Assembly: GCA_030762175.1 (NCBI GenBank)
Contig: CM060833.1
Coordinates: 3,139,501-3,203,500, forward strand
Direction of reading: 5' to 3'
DNA length: 64,000 nt
DNA from: Metallyticus violacea
Lineage: Eukaryota; Arthropoda; Insecta; Mantodea; Metallyticidae
Shown here piece by piece: positions 38,301 through 53,300 of this stretch. Under the pieces are notes generated by a model. The model did no database searches. It was given only the letters and a program-made list of their open reading frames with translations, and was not told the origin of the DNA. Within the stretch, counting starts at the first letter, position 1, and every line of letters begins with the position of its first letter. The translations under genes were made by a program, and so were the position numbers.

Positions 38301-41300
38301 CTGTCTTTAAAACACATTCAAGTATCCTAATAGAATTTATTAAATATGTTCACACTACCCCACTTATACAATATTAGTCATATTTTGTTGGCGATCACTC
38401 CTTATCAACTAATGACCAACTACTCGATGTGGTGGCTATATCCCAAGGCAGTCTGATGGTTTGAAAAGGAACTTGCTGAGTTCATTCTTGGGTGAAAAAT
38501 AAAAATTCATTAACATTTAGAATGCCCCTCTATACTTTATTACATATAGGACAGTTTGGATTTATTTAGATGTTTTGCCATATAGTCATATTCCGTAATC
38601 AGTCTTAAGTTTTGTCACAACAGTTTAATGGTATGTGTGGGATGATTTCTGGTTTGTTACTAATAGCCTTCCACTTTTTGTTGCTAGCTTTGTTATGTAA
38701 TTTTTTAATATAGTGAAAGTTAAGTTTTTGGAATTGTTATCTAAGTGAGGTCTTGCTGTAGTTGTCCCTATCCGGAGATCTGACCAGGAGTAACTCTAGA
38801 ATATTTACTTATAGGAGCTGTCATCTTGTAAGCATATCTGAAGCTTATTCTTAATTAGACAGTCAGTTGATTTAATACTCTTATGCTCCACTTACCATTG
38901 AATTATACAGAACATGTTTCACAAGCCTTCGCCTTCATCAGCTGTGTGTTGACTGTCAGATTCATTGTTGGTTGAATGGACTTGGTATAGCTCTTGTGGA
39001 CATTTTATGAACTTTTGGATTAATTTGTCTTTTGTTCGGATCTCGAAATGTCCATGAGCTACATCAAGTCCATTCAACCAACAACAAATCCAGCAGTCAA
39101 CACACAGCTGATGATGCAGGTGAAGGCTTGAGAAACATGTTCTGTATAATTCAATGGTAAGTGGAGCATAAGAGTATTAAATCGACTCACTGTCTAATTA
39201 AGAATAAATTAATTGCTTCACTGTATTAGTTTCAACACAAAAGTTATTTTAAATTTAATATCTGAAGCTGTTTTAATAGTTTTTTGTTTCTTATGGTGTT
39301 ACATCACTCTTTTACTACCGCCCGTGGTGCCTCTGTAGTAAAAACGGGCGTTAAACACTATTCAAAAAAAAAACTCTTTTACTGAAAATTCCAGTATGAA
39401 TGGAGGACTGCACCTATCATTGATCTCTGGGTCCATGGGACTTAGCCAGGAGGAGCCTTTTGGGGGTAACCATCCAGTCACAATTTTCATTTGCTGGTCA
39501 TTTTTATGCTGTGATAGGCCAGCATAAAGTGTTGAAATAGCATTTCCTCTATTTCTGGTGTTATGATGATTATACTGGCATGCTCAGTTTCAGAATGTTG
39601 TTTGTAATGTTGCACCATGGGCAGGTTGAGGATGAAAGTTGATTAGATTAATGATTACACTTCACTATACCTTGCGACCCAGTTTACAAACATAATTTTT
39701 GTGTGCATTAGGTCTTTAATGATGGTCATCAATAAAAGTAGCAAAGTACTAAATATTTGAAAAGTACAAATGTACTTTTATACTTTTAGATCAGTAATTG
39801 TCACACTTCTGTCTGTGCAGGTATGAAACTAATGCCAGTATCAAATGTGGGAAGTACAGCAAAAATACTACCCAAGGCAGCACCTCTCACCTCCACTGGA
39901 CAGTCACCAGTTTATGTAATGAGCAGCACCACTTCAGGCATGTCCATGGTAACCAGAACAGTTTCTTCAAGTAAGTACAGACATCAACATTCTATTATGT
40001 TCCATATTAACAGTGGACAATAGAAAAGCTTGGTAAAATATAATATAAAAGGAATATTTACATCCTTGTGTAAATATTGGAAGTAAGAATATGAAGGCAT
40101 ACAGAAATGATTTACAATAGCAGGTTTTATGAATGTTGTGCAATTTATGGGCATGTCCATTAAAGCGTGATGGACTAATACTATGCCATGCAGACACTAG
40201 ATGGCAGTTGTAAGCAGAGTGTGTAGCAAAAGGGCAGTGTTTATATTTTGTCAAGTATAGAAATACATGGACAAGACTGAAGGTGACTATCATGGATAAA
40301 GATGGACTGCATGGTTTTTTAAGAAGGTGTCAAAGCTGCAGAAATTAATAGACATTTAACTGCGGTATATGGTCAAGAATTTCCTGCATAAAATACCATT
40401 TACAACCTGGTGAATGGGTTCACCAGCAGCGTGAAAGCTAGTAATGGTCGTCTGTCAACATTGTGGTCTTCCATGAACATTCAGGTTGTGTTTGAATTAA
40501 TTATGGCTGATAGACACATAACCTTTGATGAACGGGTACGTCAGATAACCCTGGAGTGTAACCCTGCACATCATTATTCACAATGATTTGAATATGAAAA
40601 ACATGTGTGCACATTCGATAGGACTTGACACAGGCACAGAATGATAAAAATGTTAAAAGTCTGTTATCTGCTTCTGGAAATATATAGTGAAAATCCAAAT
40701 AGTTTGGAGAAGTTGGTGATTGGTGACAAGTCATGGTGTCACTACCACACACCATAAAAGTCTAATCCATTAAATGGAAACATCCAGGGAGTTTCTAGCC
40801 CAAGAAATTGCTCATTACTCCATTTGCGGGCAGCGGTTGATTATTGTCTCTGGGATGCTTCAGGCATATACTGACACACAGGGTTATTCTAAATGATTGT
40901 CGGGGGTTTCGTGAATTTTTTTTGAAAAACGTGGAAACCATACCATTTTTATTGTTGCAGTAACGGTTAGACAAACTGTCATGGTTTTGTTTTGCATAAA
41001 CTGTTGTGACATCAGTTACCACCAGATGGCAGTAACAGCAGTGTTTAACAAAATGGCAGTTAGCAGTAAGGAGAAAGCTTTTTGTACTCTTGAATATCAT
41101 AAAAACTGATCCATTACCATAGTCCAGCACCATTTAGGGACAAAATACAGGAAGGAGCCTCCTTCCAACAACTCTATTCACAGATGGTATGCACAATTTG
41201 TAGATACAGTTTGTTTGTGCAAAGGGAAAAGCAGTGGGCATCCTGCTGTGTCAGAAGCGGATGTGAATCAGATTAGGGGATCCTAAGAAATGTAGAAGGG

Positions 41301-44300
41301 AACTGCAAGTTCCTCAAACCACAGTATGGCGTGTGTTACTAAGGCGCCTAAAGGTAAAGCCATATCGTCTACAATTGCGTCAAGCTCTAACAGCTAATGA
41401 CAAAGTCCTGCGTTTCAACTTTTGCTTGGCACTGCAGGAACGTTTTGAAGAAGATGATGGTTTTCTTGACAGATTAGTTTTCAGTGATGAAGCTATTTTT
41501 CATGTGAATGGAAAGGCGAACAAGCAAAATGTTCACATTTGGAGTACAACAAACCCCCATTGTTATATGGAATATGTGCGAGACTCCCCTAAGGGGAATG
41601 TGTTCTGTTTTCAAACACGAAGGTCTGTGGCCCATTCTTCAATGTACAGACAGTGAACAGGGCTGACTTAACTGGACATGCTCTGCTCACAGAATGGCTG
41701 TTACCCCAGTTGAGTGACAATAGGGACAATTACGTGCTGCAGCAGAATGGTGCACCACCTCATTTCCTCAGGGAGGTGAGAGCATTTTTAAACCAAGAAC
41801 TTCCACAACGATGGATGAGACGCAACCAGAAGGTGATCTGATGCTCTTACCCTTTTCACCACGTTCACCAGATCTTACACCATGCAATTTCTTCCTGTGG
41901 GAATATGTTAAAGATCAGGTATTTGTTCCTCCTCTACCAGTGGATATTCAGGAACTGAAGCAGCATATCCAAGCCACCTTTGAAACCATCACCGTTGCCA
42001 TGTTGACTCGTGTATGGGAAGAGATGGACTATCCAGTAGATGCGTGTAGAGTTACAAAAGGCGCACATATGGAGCATTTGTAATGTATGTAAAAAAAAAC
42101 TTTGAGTAACAGTACACAATAAAGCAAGATTCATATTCCTACATTAATTGCACCGTAGGTTATGAATTTTTGTAACCCAGGCAATCATTTAGAATAACCT
42201 TGTATATATGGACTGACTTTCTGAAGGATGGACTGACTTTCTCAAGGATCGACTGTCAACAGTGAGGTATATTGCAATACCCATACATGGCTTAGATGTC
42301 GCATTCAGCAATGGCAAATAGGGAAGTGGTCAACAGGAGTGTGTCTCCAAAATGACATGTGGTTGCATAGTTGGAATCACTGGGGTTCATTGTTGTGCCA
42401 CACCCACCATATTCACTGGATCTCACATCATCTGGTTATGCTTACTTGACAACATAAAGAACTTGCTGCAAAATAAAGGAAATTCAGCTAACTGTTCATA
42501 AATGGTGGCATAGTACTTCCAAAGGGAAGTTTTTCAATGCCATAATGAAGTTACCAGGAAGATAGCAATGATGCTTCGACATTGGTGTGAAATATATTGA
42601 GAGAGCCCATGTGCCTTGATCCATGTTGCATTATACAAGGGCAATTTGGAAAGCAAATTCTATTAAATTCCATGAATTTTTTAAGGAATGCTACTTTATT
42701 TTCTAAACTTTTATTACACACAAATGAAAAGTACACACTTCATTTATTTTTCAGCATAATTTCCATTTACATTCGTACCACTTCATGAGCTTTGAAATTC
42801 TCTCTGTGTAGAACTCTGCCGCCTGTGATTGTAGCCACCCTATGATGCTCTCCTTGAGTGCCTCATCCATTGCAAACCAACATGACCCAAGCTATACAGG
42901 TGACAGTCACTCATAGCCAAGTCAGGGCTATATGTTGGATGATCAAAAACCTCTAAAAGTTTGTCATTTACAACAGACAGTTGCCCACTTCATTCTTCAT
43001 CATGGGTATTGGTGCGTCCATCTTGGAATTGATGATACCAATCGAACAATACCCATGCTCATAATGTTCCCATACTCTGCAGCAATTGCAGCTGCTGTTT
43101 GTTTCTTTGCCCACAGAAACCACATCATTGCATGTACACACATTTTACAAGCCTGTCTTGGTGAAAGAAACAATTACATGCAATTAAAATGTAAAATTGG
43201 AACTTGCACAGTGAAGCCAATCATATAATTGATATTATTGTATGATTTAGTTGAACTACACACTCTTAATGCTTCACTTACTTGTCAATAATATATAGAA
43301 TTGGTTTCGAGAACATTTGGTTCTCATCATCAGCCAGGCTAAAATTCAATTGTTGGATAATTCGTTAAGCTGTGGGAAAGTATATTCTGCTCTGGTGGTG
43401 GTGTGATAAACTTGTAGTTTATGTTTTCATCCCTGGCAGTGTTGAAGTTCATTAGACTGTCTTTGTATTTGTAGATGTAGATTTTCTTCCAAGTTGCTAG
43501 TTTCATAGGTCCTTGTCCTGATTTTAATAATTTTGCTTTATTCACTATGTCATGATTTTCCATCCAAAAATGTTATGATACTGCTGATTTCCCCATTTGC
43601 TTGTACTTTATGTCCCTGAAATGTTCCTTTAACTGTGTGCCTATGTTTCTCTTTATTTTTCCAATGATTTTAACATTCTGCACAATTTAATTTGTAAATA
43701 CCTGCTTTTTTCTCTTGTGGAATACTGTCATTAACATTGTCTATCAATAGACTTTTAAAATTAAATCTGTTAACCAGTGTCAACCTGATATTAAAAATTT
43801 TAAGAATATTCTGTAATTTTTTGTAGCCCATGGATGATATGTGAATTTTTTTTAAGCTAATTTTTATAAAAATTATGGCCATTCTTTACTGAACATAAGA
43901 ATATTTATGGAAGATGACAGTTTCCAGATCTCTTGGTTTTGAAAATGGAGCACTGGGTGGTCTTAAGCAGGGCCAGCTCTTTCCTTTTAGATTAACAAAT
44001 ATAAACTTCTGTTATTAAGGTATTGCAATGTCTAGCAGTACAGCTGGAGCAAATTCAACAGTTTCTAGGAATTGCTCAAAACCACTACAGACTCTTCACC
44101 TCTCAACACAAGGTGGAAACATCATCAGACCTTGTGGAGGAAAGCCAAATGTTATTGTTGTGCAGAAAGGATCTACTTCAGGTTTCAAGACTTTGTCACA
44201 TTCTACTGGGAAGGTATGTACTATTTCCCTCAATTAAACGTACTTACGAAGCTATTGAGAATGGAGTGTTATATATATAAACAATGTAATACAGTTTTTT

Positions 44301-47300
44301 CACACTAACTCCACTTACATAAAAATCTAGACATATGTTTCGGGAGTGATCCGAAACATATGTCCACATTTTTATGTAAGTGAATGGAATTTGTGTGAAA
44401 AAAACTGTATTACATTGTTTATATATGTACTATTTGTTGCAGACGTCAACTGCATATGCAATTACATATGGGGAAGTTAGGATCATTTATGTATATTTTG
44501 TATTGCACCTTCAGGATGCTGTCAGCAAGATGATTATGACCAAAAGTCTAACAACACCACTCACAACTGTACAGAAACCTACATCTGCTGTTCAGAGTGG
44601 AAATCTGCCTCACATCTCCTCATCTCAGGTACCAATTATGTGAAGTCAGCTATTTGCATGTGCTCTTTAAGGAATGGTATAATGTTCATTCAGATATTTG
44701 CTTCTGACTAGTAGGAATGAGTATAATCAAATGTCTATGCCCATAAAATGCATGTAAGTTTACTATTCTTTGCACCTATCAATATTTGCATGCAAATAGG
44801 AATATCCTTTTTCAACTTAATTTGGTAGTTTAATAAGTGCCTATGATGGACATTCAAATTTTTTATAGACCTAAATAAAAAATGTACATTAATATGTGAA
44901 CTCTATTCTGAAAGTTCTTTACCTGATTAAGAAAACTCAAGATTTAATAGTTTTTTTTTTTTTTTTTGTTTTTTTTTTTTGTTTTTTTGTTTTTCAATTG
45001 TAAATCAATACATTTAGCCCAATGATGTTCAACTTTTTAATACCCTCAGTGAAATAAGCATCTGTCTCACTTCAACCTCATCACTTGATGTGATCCACCC
45101 TGGCATTTCTTCAGGTTTGGGAACAAAAAGTAATTGCTGGGAACCAAATATGGCAGATTTGGAAGTACTTGGAAGCGAAGGTCATGCACTTTTGCAGCAA
45201 AAATCCCAGATGCATGTGAAGGCATATTATCGTGATGAAAGAGGATTTTTTTTTTGTTTTGTTTTGTTTTTTTCAAGATGTGGATGTTTAGTTGGAATAG
45301 CATTCTTCAGTTTATCCAGTAGTGAAGCATAATTCTATGCAATGATGGTTCTGCCCTTCTGAAGGTAGTATAAGAGTGTCACACCATAAGAATCTCAGAA
45401 AACCGTAGCCATGACTTTTCCTATAGATGAAGCTATTTTTGCTTTCTCATCCAGTAGTGAAGCATAATACTACCCAATGATGGTTCTGCCCTTCTGAAGG
45501 TAGTATAAGAGCTTCACACCATGAGAATCCTAGAAAACCGTAGCCATGACTTTTCCTATAGATGAAGCTATTTTTGCTTTCTCATCCAGTAGGGAAGCAT
45601 AATACTACCCAATGATGGTTCTGCCCTTCTGAAGGTAGTATAAGAGCTTCACACCATGAGAATCCTAGAAAACCGTAGCCATGACTTTTCCTATAGATGA
45701 AACCATTTTTGCTTTCTTTGGTGTACCTGTTGCCACCCACTGTTTGGACTGCTCCTTTGTCTCTGGGTGTAGTGATAAATCCATATTTTATATACTGTTA
45801 TGAAACTCGATAGAATTATGTTTAAACAAGTCTAAAAACTCTTGCAAAATGTTTATTCCAATGTATTTTTGGTAGATTGTTAACAAACATGGCACTCATC
45901 AAGCAGAAGACTTTCTCATACCCACAACCTTGTGTAAAATGTAGTGAAGTGGCCTATCAAGGTTTTTGCAATGTCAGCCAACTTGAGTGCCCTCAGTCAG
46001 CAATCATTCAGTAATGGCATTATGAATTTTTGTCACAATCTAATCAGTCGTAGCAGTTTTGGGATGCCCTGAATGCTCATCATCTTCAATGGATGTACAA
46101 CCACGTTTAAATTCAGAGCCCACTTTTTAAATGTCAAAAATGAAGAAGAAAAATCCTTTAATGTGAAATTTAACTACTTTTGTATCTCTGTTGGGGTTAA
46201 TCCTTTCAAAATGAAGCACTTTGTCACAGCTTGTATTTCAGTTTGGTACATTTTGTAGAAAATGAATGCATATGGTCTTAATTATCTAGTGAGTCGATTT
46301 GATAATCTTATGCTCCACTTACTGTTGAATTATGCAAAACTTTGCCTGCATCCTCAGTTGTGAGTTAACTGTCCACTTGTTGTTGGTTGGCTGGACTTGG
46401 TATAGCTCTCGTGGACATTTTATGAATTTCTGGATTAATTTGTCTGCTGTTGGGATCTCAAAGTTTTACATAATTCAACAGGAAGTGGAGCGTAAGATTA
46501 TCAAATTGACTCACTAGATAATTAAGAAGATAATAGCCGCTTCACTGTATTGGTCCAACACGAAATTAAATGTATATGTAATGAATGCATACATTTATAT
46601 GTTTTAGTAAGTCTTCAATTTTTGTAAATTTAAGGATGCTAATCATTTCCATAACATTTGTTTAAAATTTTCTTTCAGATGCTGGGGAATAAGGCTTATT
46701 CAGCAAAATTTCTTCAGTATTTACCAAAAATATTAACAAATTTCCGGTTTAGCAATGGGGAAACTCCCTGTCTCCGTTTCTAACAGATTTATTCATGAGC
46801 TCCTTCAAAATACATATCATAAATGCCTCTCGATTAATTTTCAAGACATGATACAGGTACTGCTGGGAGCTGGAGAGATGGCTAGTCAGATGAATGTGCT
46901 GACAATGCAACTATTAATATTCTGCTGTTGTTAATGTAATGAGAATGAACCAAATCTTAGTATTTTAATAGACGATACACATGCAAAGTGTAATGTTTTA
47001 CTTGGTAGATAATGACCTCCCTCCCTGCATACATCACTAGCCATCTCTCCAGCTCCCAACAGTAAGTGAACAACATTTTTGCAATAATATCAAAAAACAT
47101 TTAACAGATGCCTTAAAACTCCTTAATTTGCAAGATAACTCTATACATTTCACCTGAAAGTAGATAAAAATGTGTAGCCCCCATTCCTGGATTTAAAATT
47201 ATAAGAAATGCAGATAGACTCAACTCTGACATTTATAGAAAATTACATAAAAAAGAATAGCCAAAACTCCATCTCACACAAATATGCTGTGTTCAACAGC

Positions 47301-50300
47301 CTGCACATGAATCACAGAAACGTAGTGCAAAACAGATAATTAATACAGCAAAAGTCAATGGTTTCAGCAAAGATTATCAATAATCTTTATAATCAATTAT
47401 CAATAAATGTAAAAATGAAATCGCCAGGTTCTCCAACACCAAAAAAGGCAAAAGTTGTTCCATCTGCAGGGAAAGTGATGGTGATCACATTTTTTTGACT
47501 GTAATGGAATGATTTACCAGCATGCAGTTCCCCCTCGCACTACTGTTACAGCAGCATACTACACGTCAGTATTGGCTACACTGAGGAAGCACATTGCAAA
47601 GAAACGACCAGAGCTTTCTCGGACTGGGTGGCGACTTCACCATGACAATGCACAGCCTCACATCGCAAATCAAGTCATGCAGTTTCTGGCTCGATTCAAC
47701 ATTACCTGTGTACCACATCCACCTTATAGCCCCAATCTTGCACCTGGTGACTTTTTTGTTATTCCCATCACTAAAGGCAAAGCTTAGGGGTATTCGATTT
47801 GAGAACTCTGAAGCAGTGCTCAAGAAAAGTGAGGCGATTCTCAAGGACCTGACAAAGAATGGTCTGCAGCACGTGTTCAAGGACTGGCAGAGACGCTATA
47901 AAAAGTGCATTGAAGTAGGAAGGGACTACTTTCAAAAAGATCATGTAAACATTGCATTGGAGTAATAAACATCTGTGAAAAAAAATCAGTCTCAGTCTTT
48001 GTTGATCAGCCCTCGTATTATAATAAACTGCTAGTTAAAGTGGATAAATTGGCTGAAGCTATAAGCATTTCAAAGCAATGTAAAGATTATATTTTGCATG
48101 AAGAATTGCTTATGAAAAAGAAGATATATTGTGCAAAACAGTGGACAGAAACTAGCTTTTCAGAGTGAAAAAAACAAACTTGGTTCCATCTGCAGGAAAA
48201 GTAATGGCACAAAGTCTTTTAGAATGCTAAAGAAATTTTGATTATCATATGAAAGGTAAAACCATAACTGGAGAATATTATTCAACTCTTTTAAACCAAC
48301 TAGATGGAAAAATTTGTGAGAAAAGACCAGGGCTGCAGATATTTTTGCATGGTACAGTTATACACTTTTTAATAAGTAAAATTCAGAGAAACAAATTTTT
48401 CCTATATGAATACAAATGCCAGGTATCAAAAAAGAAAGAAAACAAACGTACAGAATTTACAGAAATTAGATTATTGTAAAGTTTTAAATTACAAACAAGA
48501 AAAACAATTAAAATGTAAATTGGAATATGTATAGCATATCTACTATATATTAAGACAAGTAAGTGAAGCATTAAGAGTATGTAGTTCAACTAAATCATAC
48601 AATAATATCAATTAAAAGAAAAACAACATTCACCAAAGAGGTGGAAAGAAGAACAGTTTGATTTACTTGAGACTGGAGCAGGCTGAAGGGGTTAAACATT
48701 TCTTGTGTTGATTATGTTTGTCTATATGAAATTTATTTCAATAAGGGGACAGAATAAACTTATGCTGCAAGTTATAGGAAGGGGGGAAGAGCACTTTGAT
48801 ATGGTGATGTAGCCTCATTATTGTTTGTTTCCAGGGAAATGTAATTGTGCTTGACTTAAGTCAAGAACAATTGAGTAAGAATTCTGTTCTGGCAGAGATT
48901 CTTCAGGCCTCAGGCATCATATCTGAAACTTCCAATGCCACCACAGCTAGTGACAGCATAACTGAAAATACCAACAAAGGTAAATTGTTTAAACTTATAA
49001 AATGTGAATTTTATACTTAGGATAGGGCAATAAAAAAGTAAATGAAGCACTATCACCATTAATCCTAAACTTGTGTTATTGGCATTTTGCCAATTTGGTG
49101 CATCTTATTGTTTCATATAAAAGTTTATAAAACTAAGTTTTCATGAAAATATCTTGGCAGAATTTGGTTCAGCATATATTTTTTTTCCTTAGAAGTTATT
49201 GAAGTGAAGTAAAATAATGAAGCTAACAATTAGAGTTGGTTTTGTGATGCTTCTGCTACACTTACATGTTATTATTTGAACATGTTTCGGAACCCTCATT
49301 TCCATCCTCAGTTTAGACCAACTGGGGAAAGAACTCTCTGATGTTGGCAGAAAGAACTTGTTGAATACATCCAGCAAGTAATTTCTGAGCAAAATTTGTT
49401 GGCCGTTTCACGCCCTGAGTTGAATGGGATACTGATGACCTGAGATGTTAAAGAGCATCCATAAATAAATCATTCAAAAAAAAAAACTGATTATCTTTTA
49501 CCATAACCACTGCCCATCTTTGGAATGCATTGCCAAAGGACTTCAGACTGCCAAACTTTAGAAGTATTTGAGTAGTCGGAAGCTTTCACAGCTGGAGTCA
49601 GACTTAAATCTAAATGTTTAACATTATTGAAAATAATAGATTACTTTAGCTTTAAATTCCTTATATACTTTATAGGTATTTGTTTTATCCTGCTGTAGAA
49701 TTTTTTATTTAATTATTGTTATTCTTATTGTTATGACTATCAACATCTTCATATCTACTTCATAATGTCATTAGTATTTTTCAATTTTATGTTTTACTAG
49801 TACATTTATTTCCACTCTCATGATTTAATAAGTTTCTATATGTATGAATTATTATTGTTACTGATTTTTCTATCATTATTTTAATTTTTGTTCTTATGTT
49901 AATATTTTTCATTATTAATTTTCATTACTCATGTTTAGGCACTTTCTTTTGTGCTTTACATAGGTTTATATGTGTGAGTATTGTCCTTGTTAATGTTTGT
50001 TACAATTGTGATATTATCACTGAAACTTAAATTTAGTGTAATTATTATTAGATTGGTAGAGCAAAAGAGAAGGTCTATGGCCTTAGCTCTGCCAGAATAA
50101 ATAAATAAATAAATAAATATAAATGACATGTCTTCTCTCTACCACTGCTACTTGAGCAGCTCTCAAAATGTGTTTATAAAAAAGTAAGTAAGTGAAATAT
50201 AAATGTCATAAAACCAGCTGAGTGCCTCTGCTTCTAGTGATGGTGTTTGCGACTATTGGTCTGGGAGATACTAGGTTCAAATCCCAGTCAGATCAAGTGG

Positions 50301-53300
50301 TCTGGGTAAGGTTCTTTTCAGAGTTTTTCCTTACTCTGAGAAGATGAATACCAGATAGCTTTAAGGTGCCAAGAACTCTGAGTTCATTTGCTCCATCATT
50401 AACTATTTCATCAATGACTGCAGACTTAGAGCTTCTACAGACATCATGAGAAGACAAATGCAGTCAAAGCAACAATAAATAAAACACTTTTTAAAAAAAC
50501 TAGCTCTAATTATAAGCTTTTAACATTTTTATGTTCTTCTGGCATATAGGTACAAATTTTAACACATTTCTGATCAGTTCACACAGGAGACCCAGGTTGT
50601 GATTGGATGACAGTGGACCCTGAGGAAAAGAACACTGGTGTGCAAGAGCAGCAGCAAGAAGTTGGTGTGCTGCTGAATGCACCAGAACATGTAACTCTAG
50701 GTATATATACATCCACATTATAAAACACTTCCTCCTCACATCTTTTAGGGCACAAAACTGCTTAGGTTATTAGATGGAAACTAATACAGGTTGCGTCAGG
50801 TTTACTAAGCCTTGGGTCCAGGGGTGTACACAGAAGTCTGTGCCACCTGTGGGTTTTTGCATTAGGACGGTACCTTGTAACTCTAAACTGACCTGCCATT
50901 CAGCTGCAGACGATTGCGTCGCCCAGGTGCACTAAGTTCCCTTAGCTTCCAGATTCTCACTGGTGGATAGGTCATACTAGCTTAGACCTACTCGTATTTA
51001 AGAGGTGAGTCACCCCAGCATTAAGGTAGCCACTACCCTCCCTACAAACAACGGCGATTCCGGCGCACCGGCCCCCAGGGTACACGCCTTAGGCACTCCC
51101 CTGGGACACATTAGATGGAAACTAATACACTAAAACTGCACCAATAATAAAAAATAATTAAATAAAACTACCTACACTGAAATACTGTGCAGAAAATAAA
51201 CAAAAACCTAAGTTGCCATTAAAAGTAGAAACCATAAACAAATAACCAGCACAAAAATGTAAAACAGTGTATAAAGTGCATACTTTAAAAACACACTAAT
51301 AGCCAGAAACAAAATTGGCTTAAAAGGAAACCATCACATATAAAATGAAAAGTCATACCTTGCTCCAGAAACCACAAATAAGTATGAAACAGAATTTTGA
51401 ATAATTGAGTCAAATTTGTAACACTTACATCACTTATAGTTTTAAAAGAGGAAAACTAAGTTTCTGGAGCTAATTGCTCCCATCTTCAGTTCCAGTTCGA
51501 CTGCCGGCTTTGTTCTTCATGGTGGTTTGGTTTGTCTCTGGTGGCAGTTGGATGAACTTCTGTATTAAGATGTCACTTGATGGGAAGTTAAAAACGCTAC
51601 ATTTGTTCTTCCAGATATAATATTATATCTGGATTTCAAAGTTGTATATTATATATAATATACAACTTTGAAATCCCACCAAGTGACGTCTTAATACAGA
51701 AGTTCATCCAACTGCCACCAGAGACAAACCAAACCACCACGAAGAACAAGGCTGGCAGTCGAACTGGAACTGAAGATGGGAGCAATTAGCTCCAGATACT
51801 TATTCCTCTTTTAAAACTATTAGTGATGTAAGCATTACAAATTCGACTTAAGTATTCAAAACTTATATTAAACATCACTGTTACAAATGTCCACCATATT
51901 TAACTAATGAAACAGGATGCTTGCTCAACAAATCTGGCCTGGACAGAACTCACCTTAGGGTCACACCTCCCAGGGTTTAGATAAAGGGACCCAATTGCCT
52001 TCAGGAAGTTAACAACTCATGCAATGGCCCCTCTCCTTGCCATGGGGTATTTTACATGATAAACAAGTGTTGGGAATTACTCTCGTACCCAGTCACCTTT
52101 TACTGCATCAAATGTGGGGCACTCATCAGACTAAGAACAAGGAGGTTAATAAAAATCAAAAAGAAAAATTGTCAAAATTAAAAAGGGGTCAAATATGCTA
52201 AGCCTGAACTAAAGAAAGCAGCTCGGGTGCCTCAGGGTCACTACATCCCGTACCCAATAAGTGGGCCCCTTAGGAATTCAACCATAAGGAGGAGGTGGAG
52301 CAAATTAACAAATCTTGGATTCCAGCACTAAAGAAAACTAAGGTTAAGCTTTATGTGGCAATGAATGGCCACTATAATACCAGAATGAATGAATGATGTT
52401 TAACGCCCGTTTTTGCTACAGAGGCACCACAGGCGATGGACACTGATGATACATGAGATGAAATGATATATTGGGGAAGGATTTTATGGAAGGAATCGTT
52501 CCAGGCCTATGTTTAGGGTACCTCCCCGGCATTTGCCATTTATGAGGACTGAGGAAAACCTGGAAAAAACCCCAGTCAGGAAGGACGGTCCTGGCGGTAT
52601 TCGAACCCAGACCTCCCGCTCACGAGTCCGAGATTTAACGACCTCGGCCACCCGTGGCGGTATAATACCAGAGAAAAGTGGGAGAACTCCCCAGAGTGCC
52701 TCAACCAATCAACATCCTCGGTCCACTAATGCTGAGCTCTGTCTACTGCCATTAACAAAGGGTATAAATTGAAGGCAAACTTTAGTTAAGTTTGGGACTT
52801 AGTCGACTCTATTACCTCAAAAATGCTGAGTACAGTTCTCGGCCAAACATTGGTTGCAATAGCATCCACTACTAGATCACAGCAAACAATCTGGGTAATA
52901 TGAACTTTATTATAGTTATAATGCAGGCCGCGAAAGCCTTAGCAATTTATGAAACTTTATTATGTATTTTGTTTTTACAAACCCTTCTAAATCAAAAAGC
53001 TCAAATCTATCAACTGCATATTTTGCAGTGTTATGGATTTTATGGGCCAAACAAGAAGATACTGTAAAATTTTCATTTTCTTTATTCAGAAGCATATAAA
53101 ATGAATGTTTTGAGCCAAGTTCACATTTGCACTGTTTGCTCAGAAGGCTGAAATATTGTTCAGACTTATTCTGTAAGATTCTAACCTAGCTTTAAACTGG
53201 AAAAATATAGCAACTACAGATTCCTGGCACATTGTAATCTAAGGAAGTTCAGAATTCCTTTTCAACAATTCAAATATTGATTATTATTGGAAACATCTTG

